A DNA stretch of 64,000 nt, from assembly GCA_018881555.1 (NCBI GenBank), contig JACAXG010000111.1, positions 1,887,055 to 1,951,054 on the forward strand, read 5' to 3'. A model generated the notes under the pieces. That model saw nothing but the letters and a program-made list of their open reading frames with translations, did not search any database and was not told where the DNA came from. Made by a program: the position numbers and the translations under genes. How positions within the stretch are numbered: position 1 is the stretch's first letter; each line of letters begins with the position of its first letter. Positions 37,013-48,399 of the stretch are shown piece by piece. The stretch is from Amblyornis subalaris. Lineage: Eukaryota; Chordata; Aves; Passeriformes; Ptilonorhynchidae.

Positions 37013-37058
37013 CTGCCTCTGTTGTTAAAACCATATGAACGATGTTGAGTCAAGGGGT

Positions 37059-37519
37059 GGTGAGAGGAACCAATTCAATTTTTATTTATGCCTCTATGTC
37101 ATATGCTGTTTCTGACATGGGGTGAAAAAATTACCATGTGCAGGAGGCAGCTAGGAGAAAATGGAGGGAGCCCTCTCCCTGGGGGGACTTTGTCTGACAG
37201 CCAATCAGGGGAGAGAAAACTTCTGTAACTGGGCTGCAAGTGAGCTCTCTTGCAGGTGGGCCAGATCCCTGCATGCGGGGGAAAACATGTCCAGGAAATC
37301 AGGGGATTTCCTGGGGTTCTAGTGATAACATCTGTCCCTGTCTTCTGTACCTTTCTCCATCACTCTTTTCCCCTCTCTGCTCTCTTTTCTATCCCCCTCC
37401 AGTAGGAGCACTTATCTTTCTTTATTAATAAACAGTTCTCAGATATAAAACTTGCTGTGTATGTGCTTGACTTCATCTGAGAAATCTATCAAATAGAATC
37501 CTCCCCAACTCCCCTTACA
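37059..37519 (+). mobile_element. 3' LTR of the ERV-L-like provirus, internally deleted
   Basis: It is 461 bases long and pairs with both ends of the 5' LTR. A weak purine tract (caaggggtgg, 37051-37060) overlaps its left edge, where the terminal T is changed to G. AATAAA lies at 37427-37432. Relative to the 5' LTR it lacks about 520 bases, including the TATA-like box. At the junction (37291-37314) the sequence is a perfect 10-bp inverted repeat, ccaggaaatc and gatttcctgg, around a 4-base loop. Confidence 0.88.
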
Positions 37520-38324
37520 GAGGGATGGAACACACTGTCTCTTGCAACAGATTCTGAATCTGTTGCATCACTTTGCACCACATGCAGTCTTCTGGTGCAA
37601 GGCCTCAGGAATGAGTCTGGGGAGCACTTGGGGGGGTCTTTCATGGATTATGACACCTCCTCAGCTGCCTCCCATGTGAATGTCCCATGGATGTGGCCTT
37701 CCCAGGGCTGGGGGTTTCATAGCGGAGCCAGTTTGTGTAAGGGAGGATGGGTGTTCACTGCTTCCAAGCAGAGGTTACGCCACACCCCCAAAAACTCTCC
37801 TCCTCCCCCCTTAGCTGGGAGGGAGTCTGTGCAAACCTGCCCTCAACAAATGGGCTAAGGCCTCCTCTGCCCCAAACCCAGCCAGAGATGATTCTCTGCA
37901 CAGCTGCTGGGTTTGGCTTTCTTTTGGATGCATTCTTCTCCCTCAGCCTTGTTTATTTTTCCCCAGACCTGAAATGGTTGAACAATAGTGTATCATCTAA
38001 AACGCCCTTAGGTGACTTAACTCACAGTCCAAAGCTCCCCTTAGGAGGCATCTCCAGGAAGGGGAGGGCTTTGATGTTCACAGCTTCTTTATACACTTTT
38101 GCAATAATAGGCAATACTCCTTCATAACAATGTTTAAGGCATCAACAATTTGAGTCTCTGACACAAGGTAATATAGAAGTCAAGGTGTTTTTAACTGCCT
38201 CTCTGGCGCCAGCAGACAAGTGCAGCTCATCTTGGAGCTGATGTTCTTCCTCCCGTTGCACTCCATGGGTAGCAGGGACAGGACACAAAGCCGTAGTGCC
38301 TATTCAAAATAGGAGCTGCAAAGA
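37520..38324. other. Unrecognised DNA
   Basis: There is no supported feature. Two frames of 87 and 126 codons (37595-37858, 37747-38127) overlap in a moderately GC-rich patch but show no domain. The patch could be part of an unrecognised repeat. Confidence 0.45.
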
Positions 38325-38897
38325 TGTATTTGGTCTGGCTGACATGGAGTTAGTTTTCCCCGCAGCAGCCCTCACAGTGTTGTGCTGTTTATTGGTAGCT
38401 AGAAAAGTGTTGATAATACACCAGTGTTTCAGCTACTGCAGAGCAGTGTTCTCACAGCATAAATGCTATCTCTACAACATTCTGCCCTGCCATCAGTAGG
38501 CTTGGGTGGGGAAAATCTTGGGAGGTGACATAACAAGGGCAGCCAAAGGGATGTTCCACACCATATGGCATCTGCTCAGATATAAAAGAGAAAAAAGGAG
38601 AAAGGTAGGGCATTTGTTATTTACAATGTTGCTTTTCTGGAGGAAGCTCTGCTCATGGTGAAACCCTGGTTCCTGGGAAATGACCAGACACTGCTTGTTG
38701 ATGGGAAGTAGAGAATGGAGTTTTTTCCATTTTCTTGTGGGGAAAGGGAAAACCTTTCACTTTTGCTTAAGTAAATTACCTTGTCTCAACCTATGAGTTG
38801 TTTTCTGTAGTATTTTCTCACTCCTGTCCAGCTGAGAAAAGGGAGGGATATAGTGATTTGGTGGGCACCTGACATCCAGCCAAGATCACCCACCACA
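38325..38897 (+). mobile_element. Solo LTR, family G
   Basis: The segment starts tgtatttggtctggctgac, followed by atggagttagttttcc, a pattern I know from widespread avian LTRs. It contains a TATA box (agatataaaagag, about 38578-38590), a region like tctcaacctatgagttgttt, and the ending gggcacctgacatccagcc followed by aagatcacccaccaca. A clean target-site duplication was not found, so both ends are approximate. No internal retroviral sequence accompanies it. Confidence 0.78.
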
Positions 38898-39796
38898 GAA
38901 GTGAAGTGAGAGGATATCCTAATTCAGGTGAGAGTCTGTTGTGGATGGCTTGGAAATTTTGCAGGATGAATAACACCCAGTAAGGGCACACCTGGCTTAA
39001 TCCACAGTATGACTGGGCAAGCAGGATGGATACTCTGAGTTTAAACACAGCAGCAAGGCACACTCAAACTGAAATTAAGTCAGGGCTGCTTAGCTGGCCA
39101 AAACACAGATACCAATGCTAGTGCTCTGCAAGTGTGTTTTTAGATCTGTTCAATGTGTTTGGCATCTCCTACCTTTCCAAATATAGTTAACATTTTACTG
39201 CTGACTTGAATAGCTTGAAGATTGCACTCTAGATGTGTAATTATTACAAAGTAATTAATCAATGAATTAAAAGCTAGAATTTCTAGGGACGAAGAAAAAA
39301 GAACTCTTAGTAGCAATCACAGTACCTGAAACTTTCATCCTAGGAGTGCAAGGAGATGGTTCTCCAGTGGAATCATCATGGCAACTGATGCCATACTGCC
39401 ATTATTGCCTTTAAGTCAATCAGGATCCTCCTCCTGAAGAGAGAGACAGAGAGGATGAGATAAAGTGTGCACACTTTTATCACAGGACAATGTGTAATTC
39501 AGATTGTAGTGTGCCACTGAAGAAAAAATGAAAGAGAATTCCACTTGGGTGACACCGACCGATACAAACCCATGAGTTTCCCATCAGCTTTACTCCTGCC
39601 ATTCTGCCCAGGCTTCTTCATTCACTTCCCCATACAATTCTGCTGAGGACCAAGATCTTCCAATTTCTTTGCAATTACAATTCCACCATGCTATTTCCTT
39701 CCCCTTTGTGGCAAAATGAGATGGTCCAGCTGCAGAACTACTCTGCCAGCTGTACCAATGATACATTTTTTTTCAATGACCTCAGTTGAAAAGAAA
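38898..39796. other. Unrecognised DNA
   Basis: I see nothing that I can support in this interval. Confidence 0.45.
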
Positions 39797-39802
39797 CATT
39801 AT

Positions 39803-40223
39803 TGTGGGTATTCAGGCGGATGTAAAGAATGAAGCTTGCAGAGGCTAAGAACTAAAAGGTTTTATTTAACAGCGGCAGAGCTAAAAGCCAAAAGCTTAAA
39901 AGGTAAAAAGCAAGAGAGAAGCCCCCTCTACTTTACAATGGCTGGTTTTATATCCCTCTTGGTCTTCTTCTCTAAGCTCTATTGGTTACAGCAAATACCC
40001 GTTCTAAATTCATTTGACATAACAATATTTCATACATAGCAGTAAAGCTCAACTAACAGTCCTTTTTTATAGTTATCTCTTCCTGTCCTTGCTGTTCTTG
40101 CTGTTCTATCTTCTTCCAACTCGAATACTTTAAAGTTCTCATGGGTACAGGACAATTTGGTCGAGGTTGAAGTCGTCCAAATTTGTTTCCGTGGGACCCC
40201 CAGATCAGCTGGCAGCCTCCACA
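39803..40223 (-). mobile_element. Solo LTR, family I, with perfect 6-bp TSD
   Basis: This 421-bp unit is bounded on the plus strand by tgtggg and ccaca. It is flanked by an exact 6-bp duplication CATTAT (39797-39802 and 40224-40229). On the minus strand it has a TATA box (GATATAAAAC, plus-strand 39946-39955) followed about 80 bases later by AATAAA (plus-strand TTTATT at 39861-39866), the correct order for U3-R-U5. A 6-bp duplication points to an ERV-K type element. Confidence 0.88.
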
Positions 40224-40356
40224 CATTATATAACCTATGCACCAGCAGCAAAAATCCCTCCCTTGTTTCCAAATTCTGACACGAAAACAGCCCTATAACT
40301 TGTTGTGATAAACTGTACAAAAACAGGACTAAAGGCTGCTGCAGAATAATTGAAAA

Positions 40357-40625
40357 TAGAATCATAGAGTCCTAGAATGTCTTGAATTGGAAAGGACCCA
40401 CAATGATCATTGAAGTCTAGCTCCTGGCCCTGCACAGGACACCCCAAGAGTCACAGCAAGTGCCTGAGAGCATTGTCTAAACACTTCTCGAACTCTGTCA
40501 GGCTTGGTGCTGTGACGACTTCCTGGGGAGTCTGTTCCAGTGCCCAAGCACCCTCTGGGTGAAGAACCTTTTCCTGTTATCCAACCTAAACCTCCTCTGA
40601 CTCAATTTCATGCCTTGTTGAAAAG
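40357..40625 (-). repeat. CR1 LINE 3' fragment
   Basis: The minus-strand 3' tail is seen on the plus strand as agaatcatagagtcctagaa followed by tgtcttgaattggaaaggac. The next part matches the young avian CR1 3' UTR (ctcctggccctgcacaggac and then caccctctgggtgaagaacc). It is cut off on its 5' side after about 270 bases. Confidence 0.93.
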
Positions 40626-40905
40626 TATTAACCTAGTGATGCCTCACTCAAAAAAGGAAAGTACAGATAGTGGGAAAGTTGGAAGAAAATTCTGAATATT
40701 TTTTGTCTGGCCATCCTGAAAGTGGTTTGAAGTTGACATAATTTTCACTCAAAACCAGTGTTCATTTTAAAAAGAATAAAAAAATATTCTCCTCACCCAG
40801 ACCAGCAAACACCAGCAACTCCATTTCAATTAAAAATTGTCTTGACATACAACCAAATTATTGCAGTATTCTATAACTCCTGATCATTAATCAATATAGC
40901 ACTGA

Positions 40906-41207
40906 TGCCTTATCCAGGACTACCTAAAAAGAGAGGCTTGACAAAATTGAGAGAGCAAAAAGAGGTTATATTTATTGAAGGGCCTTCAGGTACATTTAGG
41001 GCGGCCAGAGCTCACTCAGGGGTTACACCCTAAGATGGACCCCCTAAGATGTCCGGGTCATGGGTTTTTCATACTTTTATAACTTTGGTCCATTTGCATA
41101 TTGGGGTTAGTTCTTCCAATTACAGCTTCAGGTAATGCAGTAATTCACCCCAAGTTTGCTCCCCGCCCCCAACTCACTATTGTTTACATCTCTTGGGGCC
41201 TGAGACA
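40906..41207 (-). mobile_element. Short LTR, family H, next to a family D LTR
   Basis: On the minus strand it starts tgtctcaggccccaag, has a TATA box (TATAAAAG, plus-strand 41074-41081) and AATAAA (plus-strand TTTATT at 40971-40976), in the order of an LTR of about 300 bases. Start and polyadenylation order are clear, but the 3' end (plus-strand left end) is a guess and no duplication was found. It lies 10 bases from the next LTR. Confidence 0.62.
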
Positions 41208-41217
41208 GTAAGGTGTC

Positions 41218-42400
41218 TGTCACGGGTTGTAATTGGATGAAGCTTTGGACCAATAAACAGTTGTTTTCACCTAGCGAAAATTTGCATATTGAGGAGGGAG
41301 AAAAGGCGGAAGAGACGCCAAAAGTTCATCCATCTTAGTTCTCCACTCCGAACTCGAGGGAGGTGGCTGCAGCTCCCACAGGGCTCTGGCCGCTCTGGGA
41401 GCTGAGCTGCCTGGCTCTGCAGCCCCTCTGAGGGACGGCAGGAGCAGATATACCCATTGGGTGCTGCCAGCACCATGCCGGTGGCCCCGAGACCCTGGTG
41501 GGACCTTCACTGCTCCTGGAGGCATGGGTTCATTCCAAACTAAGACCTACTATGCCGCGGCAAGCACCGCATCAGAGACCGCACACCAAGAGAGAGATAT
41601 AACGAGGACTTTCTAAGATCAAGATCCTTCAGGTATATACGATAAGATGCTAGCCTTTCTTCCAAGCTAGAGAGAGAGAAAGAAGATTTGGTTGCACAGA
41701 GAGAAGACAATATGGTGGGGCCACGTGGCCGGGGACCTACTATGGTGGCACCGGAGTCAGAGGAGAGAAGATACATCAAATGTACAGATGGGACTTTTTC
41801 TTCTGTAAGCCTTGGTGAGCTTTAAATTAACTTAACTATTCTCCTATAAACAAATGGAACATATTTGGGGGGATGAAGAGTCTATTTCCTGCATCAGGGG
41901 AGAAGTGGCCTGTTAGAAGCGGGCCATAGAAATGGCCATAATATCTCAAATACTGAGATATTTGTGGGGGTTGAAGAGAAGGAACTTTTATCTAGATTGG
42001 AATAACTCATCTCGTCCTTAAGAAACATACCCCATGAACTGTTTTCTCACAAGAGGAACTGGTTTTCTCACTGCAGTAGGTTTTCTCGGGCGGGACTACT
42101 GCTTGTGATGGAATTGTAGCAGAAGACAGACTTTGCCTCTGAAGGACTCTTAAAAATGCCATGTATTTTCTTTTATCCTCGTGCGTTTGGTAGAAGGTGA
42201 GATTGGTGGGTTTTGTGAGAAGGGAAATGTATCTTTATGTATTGCCTTAATATCTGTTTGTTATTCTTTTATTTTTAGCTTTGTAAGTGTTAGTGAACAA
42301 AACTCTTTTATTATTTCAAGCATGGAGCCTGTTTCTGCCGTCCTTATATCCTCTTAAGAATATAATTTGGGGGTCTGGGGGTCTTCTTCAGGCTAACCCA
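41218..42400 (+). mobile_element. Solo LTR, family D, copy 2
   Basis: This 1.18 kb unit starts tgtcacgggttgtaattgg and ends ggctaaccca. The flanks GTGTC (41213-41217) and GTGTA (42401-42405) form a 5-bp duplication with one mismatch. Its last 200 bases align with those of the copy at 34433-35898 (ttgccttaatat, gtgttagtgaa, gcctgtttctgcc). A 5-bp duplication fits ERV-L. Small frames on the minus strand near 41270-41780 are not genes. Confidence 0.8.
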
Positions 42401-42405
42401 GTGTA

Positions 42406-45400
42406 CTTGACTTTCAGGCCTGGAGAGAAATTGTTTTGTCTGAAATCAGTAGCTAACACTCTATATGGATTTATACACTAAACAATTTCAGGGTTACAAA
42501 TATATGAAAAATATAAAAGCTAAAATCCTAAGACATCAGCATTTAATGAAATCTACACGACAGATTAAAAAGGAAGTTGCTTTTTTATTAAAAAATATAT
42601 TTTTGGTAAGTACGTGAAAATATCATTGTACTACTTAGTACATTGTGCATGACAATTTTAAATCTTTATTCAACAGCAATAACCAACTGTTTTATTGAGT
42701 TTGTTCCTAACTGTGTGAACAAAAAGAGAATAAAATGAGATGGGGAACAGCTAGTTGAGGAACTTTTAGCAATTGTCACCAGAAATTCAGTTTTATGAGG
42801 CTGTAAAATGAAGACCACTTTCTCAAACTTTAAATATTCCTGTAATGAAATGAAGTATTTTCAAAACCTAGAAAAAAAAATACATCTACTCTTGTGAACA
42901 AGGACCTGAGTATCAACATTGTAAGACTGAGGGCATCTTGTTTCAGCATTCACTTAAACATATGACGAGCCCTTCTAAAGTAATGGGAGTCCACACTGAT
43001 TAAGTCTTAGACAACTCACTCCAGCAAAGAACTAAGTATATGATTTTTCCATGTAGAATATTGGTAATTGGCTTGCCCTATTTATTTTTATGTTTTCAAA
43101 AATACCTGCCTTTTCTGGAAATATTTAAAATATAGTGTGAAATGTTTATTAAATTCATCGAGATGGCTGAGACTGGATAAATAGGATTAACTAACACCTA
43201 GTTCAATAAAACCAGCAAATTTGTAAAAAGAAAGCTTTGTTGGAAAGAGAAAAGATTACACAAGATGACAACAACTTTAGCAGAATATATTCACACAGAC
43301 TTGGTCATGCCTTGTTCACTAAAGCTCTCATCCCTCTTACAGAGACAAAGTCCAAGCACAGAGAAAACAGAATCTGTTTTGCATGTACACGATTAATTTT
43401 ACAGGCATGAGTAGTACCAGCAAACTTAACTGCACTGTTTGGATGATGAAATATTGGCACAGTGTGAAACACTAGTGGTACTCAATAATGGTGCTTATAA
43501 TTGCCTTTCATATTTTGTATATACTGAAATAGTCCTACTTCAATTGTATGAGTACCCATGTCATACCACATCTTTCTATTTCAATTTAGATAAAGTGTAT
43601 TAATCCTAGAGAGCAGAAACCAGAACAGACAGTGATAATTTCAGTGTTCTTAAAATCTACGAATCTGAAGTCCTGATTTTGCAAAAGATCATTGTGTACA
43701 AGTGCAGTAATATTGATACCACAGCCAGCTTAAAATATGCAACTCCATCCTTCCCTACCTGCAGCCTGAAAGGAACACTCATCAGTGATTCTCAACACTT
43801 ATTGTTCTTTACGTCTAATTTTTATGATAAGCATTTATTATTGTGAACTTGAATTCCACCTTTATTTTCTAACAAAGTAATTACACATACAGTTTAACTG
43901 TAGTATTTATTTTTATGTTATACAATATCATAAAAATGTTATATGTAGCACCATCTGTTGACTAAGATAGCTATAACAAATGAAAAATAGTTTATGCAGA
44001 TTAGGAAAAGTAAACCAACAAGAAAACAGAAAAGGACCATAAAAATTTAGATGACTAAACTGCATACTAAAATGATCTTGCATATGCATTTTTCTGTGAT
44101 TTAGGGGATATATTTCCAAAGAACACTTTTAAGGCTCCTCTACTGAAAAATTTTTGACACTTTTTGGAGGAAAAAAAATGGGTATAAAAAATCTATAAAC
44201 ACTAGTAATAGACAGTGCTAAATTAATTCACCTGCAACATCATAGCTTATTGTATAGTCTGGCATCATGCTTCTCTGAATTCTTAGTGCTCTTAATGACA
44301 ATAGGAACACAATAGAAAATTGATGGTGTTTTCTAAGCCACCCACCTGGAGAGTTTTTGAGGCAGAATGGCGTACTTCTCCCACGTACCCTCTCTGAGAG
44401 TTTGTAAGGCAGACTGCTCTACAGTGTTTTTCAGAGGTTCATGTTGTGCATGTGTGTGGCATGAAAGAAATCTCCTCTGCTCATGAGTCTGTGACTATAT
44501 AAAGGCCAGCCACAATTGTAGTCTGAGAACCCTGGCAACATCTGCTCAGAGTGAAAGTACTGTGAGGAGGAAGGCTTGGTGTGTTAGCACTTATATCAAT
44601 ACCCCTTTCTCACGCTTTAGACAGCCTCATGCCTCCTACACCTACCTGGTGTGTTGACTTGGATAATAAGTTGGACAGTGACTGGGCCAGCATTTCCCTG
44701 TCCAGAAAATCTCCATCTGATTGTGTCCTACTGGTCCTAGAAAACACTACTGTAAGCAACATGTGTATCAGTACACCAAGGCTGCAGGAAGGTGTTTGTC
44801 ATCCTCTTGTGTGGTTTTGTACCCGCACACAGCAGGTTTTGTTGAGCAACCAAAAAATGCTGTGACTTTTGTCTAGTAGTTCAGTGAGACTGGACAGTAG
44901 TATTATCAAAAAAGAAAAGTATTAAAAACTGATATGTCCTGGGTTTGCTGGTCAAAGCCAGCCAAGGAGAAAAGCAGAAAAACTTTTCATTTTCCCGACA
45001 AGAAATCACAATATTCTGTTTCCCTGAATTTAGACCGATGGATCTTGAGATAGAGAAATTTAAAAAATTTTTACACAGAGTTTAATGGGACAACTGAATA
45101 AAAGCTTATATCTAACAGATGTGTATTCAAAAACAAGTAGAAGAAATACTTGAGAATTAAGTACCTCTGCCAGGAATACCCATTCTTAGGTCTCCTGATA
45201 TCAAATCAAAAAGCTGTTAGCTGCCTCACACAGAACACTGATCTGATATAAACCCACCCAATTCAAATTTGGTCAAAACATTTTGACATGTTAATTTCAC
45301 GCAGGCCTTTGTGCCTGATGAGCTCCATATCTTGCTTTGTCTAATTCAACAGAAGTATGGTCATGCATTTGATCTAGATGAGTTCAGAAGTGCTGGATGA

Positions 45401-45430
45401 CCCAGTGTTAGGGAGATGAAGCGCTGACGA
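42406..45430. other. AT-rich DNA, nothing firmly recognised
   Basis: There is no clear element. At 44496-44507 there is a TATA-like sequence (actatataaagg), followed by a 94-codon frame at 44581-44865 without recognisable domains. Without an adjacent polyadenylation region or a second copy I do not call an LTR or a promoter. Confidence 0.45.
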
Positions 45431-45435
45431 CTTGG

Positions 45436-46451
45436 TGTCCTGGTTTGAAGGAGAGGTGTCTGTCAAGGAAGGTGGAAAACCTCCCTTGAGTACAGGATGA
45501 CCTAACTCCCACCTCCGAATTGCTGTCCCTTTGAAATTATGGGGCTTTCAGGCAAAGATGTGGTAAAAAGAATAACAGTTCTTTACAAGGGTTATATAAC
45601 TATATATATATATATCTATATATACATATAGATATATAAACAGTTAAATGGCAACCATAAGAGAACAGACAAACCCCTTATCAGTTCCTTGTCTGTTGTT
45701 GGGAGATTCTCCGTTGGAGCAGAGAGGCTGCGGTGACTCCCCCGCAGCTGCAGGGGGCGCTGTGGCGCAAGTGCGAAGACCCTCATGCAGCAATGGTGGC
45801 TCCGGCAAACAGGAAAGGGGGGGGTCGCCCCCGGTGTGAACTCACGGGGCAGCAGCCCAGCTCCACCAACCTCAGCAGCGGGCAGCAAGTAGCGCAGGCT
45901 GGGGAGAGATGGACCTCGGTATCACCCACCAGTAGGTGGCGATTGGTTACAGCGTAACTCTGTACCCTGTGCTGCGGGACCCTCACAGATGTCACAGTGT
46001 ATCTGTGCTCTGGAGCCAGGCGGAGATGTCGCAGTGTAGCAGTGTTCCTGGAGTGACACTGGCACTCACTGCAAGACACGACCGTCCTCACCGAACGCCA
46101 AGTGGAGAGAGAGACAAGCCCGGTCTCCACCCGCCTCTTGCCCAAGTCTCGGGGAGTTCTCTCGAGGTGCTCCAGCCTCTGGGGAAAACATCCCCTTGCC
46201 AGTATTTCCAAGTCTTTGTTTTTCTTTAACTGGGGGAGTTGTCCTGGCTTCTGGGCTGGGCAAGTGATCCCTTTTGTCCTTCAGTATCGTCCATTCTGTG
46301 TGTTTAGTGTGGAATGCGGTTGGACAGATAACTCCCTTTTGCTCTTAAGTATCGCCCATCAATTCCCGGCCAGCCCCTCCCCACCTGCACAGCATCCCTA
46401 GTACCCCAGGGGAAAGGAAACGAATTTTCATTTTTTTCCTAACCCATAACA
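45436..46451 (-). mobile_element. Solo LTR, family B, copy 2, with perfect 5-bp TSD
   Basis: This 1.02 kb unit, in plus-strand view, starts tgtcctggtttgaaggag and ends cctaacccataaca, the reverse complement of the family B copy at 8280-9391. The exact duplication CTTGG lies at 45431-45435 and 46452-46456. The polyadenylation region reads tgtaaagaactgttattc on the minus strand. Frames of up to 142 codons inside are artefacts of its GC-rich middle. Confidence 0.92.
45600..45640. repeat. (AT)n microsatellite inside the family B LTR
   Basis: This is a TA-rich run with CTA and CATA interruptions, homologous in position to the one at 9210-9233 but about 1.7 times longer. Confidence 0.85.
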
Positions 46452-46456
46452 CTTGG

Positions 46457-46936
46457 ATACCTTAGCTTCAAGTAGGTTCTGGAATTAACTTAGGTGGAAA
46501 CCCAGGACTGCTTCACAGTGCGTCCATTTCACTCCAGGTCTCCTACTCTTGCAGCAAGAAGGAATCCAACAGTCTTTCAAGATCTGACAACATATTTTAC
46601 CTCCTCTGGCTGCCCTTTTACAGGACCAGAGGAAGTCATAATTTCTTCCACCGGCCACTGCGAAGGAAATATATTCACACAGCTCATCATTCAAGGAGCA
46701 CAAGCCTCAGCACATCTACTCCTCTGTAAATAGTCTTGGTGCAGATATAGCAATAAATACAACTTTTAAGGAGGTACAAGGCATCAGTGTTTCTAATGGT
46801 ATATTTTTCTTTTCTCCAAAAGATATTGATGCCAGAGAGATTTTTGTTTATATGCTTTTTATATTAGTAGCATTTTTACTTTTATACTTTTACATATTAG
46901 TAACCCTATAATCCTAAAACCTCTACCCTGCAACCT
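46457..46936. other. Unrecognised DNA between two LTRs
   Basis: No supported feature is seen in these 480 bases. Confidence 0.45.
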
Positions 46937-47377
46937 TGTATCCCTGTCCTATAGACAAAATAGAACCAAGTTATCAGCCTTTAAGCATTCCAGAGTTGGA
47001 CTTGATATCAGAAAAATGAAGCTACTGAAGTAAGCAGAAAACTTCCAATAGAAACCTGCCACAAGGAATAGTGTGACTAAATTCTGCTTTTCATTGGAGA
47101 ATGTTTCAAAACTATGCTAATTCACTGAAACCCTCTAATAGTAGAAGCCTGAAGGCACACAGACCCTCTTTTATACCCTTTTTACCCTTCTTTTTACCTT
47201 TGTATAACTCATACTTTCTGCACTCCGCTCACAGGATTGGGCCCAAGCCCTGCACATGCGGTCAGTCCTGGGGATACTCCTCTGAAAGCTTTGCTTTCTC
47301 CGTACCTTTTAATAAATTTTTACTTTTTACCCTCTTATTCAGGCTCAGCCTCTACTTTTCAAAAATATAAGGCAACA
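46937..47377 (+). mobile_element. LTR, family E, copy 2
   Basis: This is a 441-bp unit homologous to the minus-strand unit at 33335-33769. Shared blocks include caaaatagaaccaagttatc, gcattccagagttggac and tgcttttcattggagaat, followed by AATAAATTTTTAC (AATAAA at 47311-47316) and the end ataaggcaaca. It starts tgtatccctgtcc. The flanks aacct and atatt do not match, so no target-site duplication is confirmed and the ends may be off by several bases. Confidence 0.78.
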
Positions 47378-48399
47378 ATATTAACAAGAATAGGGATCAA
47401 ATTCAGTCCAGGATTATTGTGTTCACTGTACGAAGCTAAAAGGCAGATATCTTAAAATGGTCATTGTTCCAATGAAAAAAAAATCTAATAAACTAGATTC
47501 ATTCACTCTTTTGTCCATTCTTGAAATCTGGAAAATAAGTGAGGAAGTTTCTGATAGCAGCTGTGACATTAACGTTTGTCTTTTTTAAGAATCTCGAAAA
47601 GGATCTGATAAAGTTCTGGGATTTACACATTTTTTTTCTAACAAATTTTGAATATATAATTGAAAAACCCACCAAGGTTATCCTGCTGCAAATGGATAGA
47701 CAATAGAAACAGCAGGACAAAAAACTACAGTCCACTGAAATTTAGTTTGATTTTATAGTAACACTGTTCATATTTGTCAATAGATTGAATAGTTACAGTG
47801 CATATCTATAGCATATCATGGAAATCGATCAGTATGTGGTAGGGAACAGTTATAGCACAAAATAACCTTTAATTCCTACACATTAATTAACACAATTTGG
47901 ACAAAACAATCATACTTCGTTCTCCTGCTAATCCACTCTGCTTATCCACTAGAACAAATGGATTTCTGTATTTATCTGCCAGAGGAAAATGCATGGAAAC
48001 ATTAATCATTTGGGTTAACATCTCCTGGCATAAATGAAACCATGAATTATTTTGCTTAGCTACAGTCCTAAACGCCAAACACTGAAGAATAAGCACAGGG
48101 AGAAGATTTCTAGCATCTTGCTCAGTGTATATTTGGTTGGTAACTTGCACTGCCATTTCATTCATGTGAATTCAAAGGCACAACCCCTTCCCTGTGTATC
48201 CTTGCAAGGCCTAACTTGCAGTCTTTTCTCCAGTTGATCAGACAACAGTATAACCTCTACTGCATTTTGATTTTACTTCTTAAGGCAAAGGCAGGATGTG
48301 TTTTGAGTCAATGCCATGTAAGCTGACTTTTCTTAATTCTTTTGGATAGTTTATATGTTAAGCCATTTTTAATAAATCAACATATACATTGAAGGACAA
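47378..48399. other. Unrecognised DNA
   Basis: No feature is supported. The 92-codon minus-strand frame at 47887-48165 is not recognised. Confidence 0.45.

Larger units (their letters stand above)
29193..37519 (+). mobile_element. Degenerate ERV-L-like provirus with nested insertions
   Basis: Order on the plus strand: 5' LTR (29193-30563), primer binding site (30584), gag remnants (31226-32918), an RNase H fragment, split integrase, pol C-terminus (to 36623), and 3' LTR (37059-37519). No reverse transcriptase motif and no env-like frame is visible. Absence of env and a leucine-type primer binding site are known ERV-L traits. Three other LTRs sit inside it, at 29618-30008 (minus), 33335-33769 (minus) and 34433-35898 (plus). 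Internal length without the last two is about 4.6 kb, shorter than a complete ERV-L, and this is explained by loss of the protease and reverse transcriptase region. Every coding part carries stops or frameshifts, so it cannot express a functional product. A TSD for the provirus was not found. Confidence 0.85.

Noticed and set aside
36310..37058. Possible env between integrase and the 3' LTR
   Set aside because: Only about 430 bases remain after the pol end, with no long frame, signal peptide or membrane span pattern. ERV-L elements normally lack env.
37595..38127. Overlapping frames of 87 and 126 codons after the provirus
   Set aside because: Their composition is not protein-like, they have no domain, and they could sit in an unrecognised repeat. 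They are left as unannotated sequence.
44496..44865. TATA-like box followed by a 94-codon frame
   Set aside because: No polyadenylation region, second copy, domain or splice pattern supports a promoter, LTR or gene.
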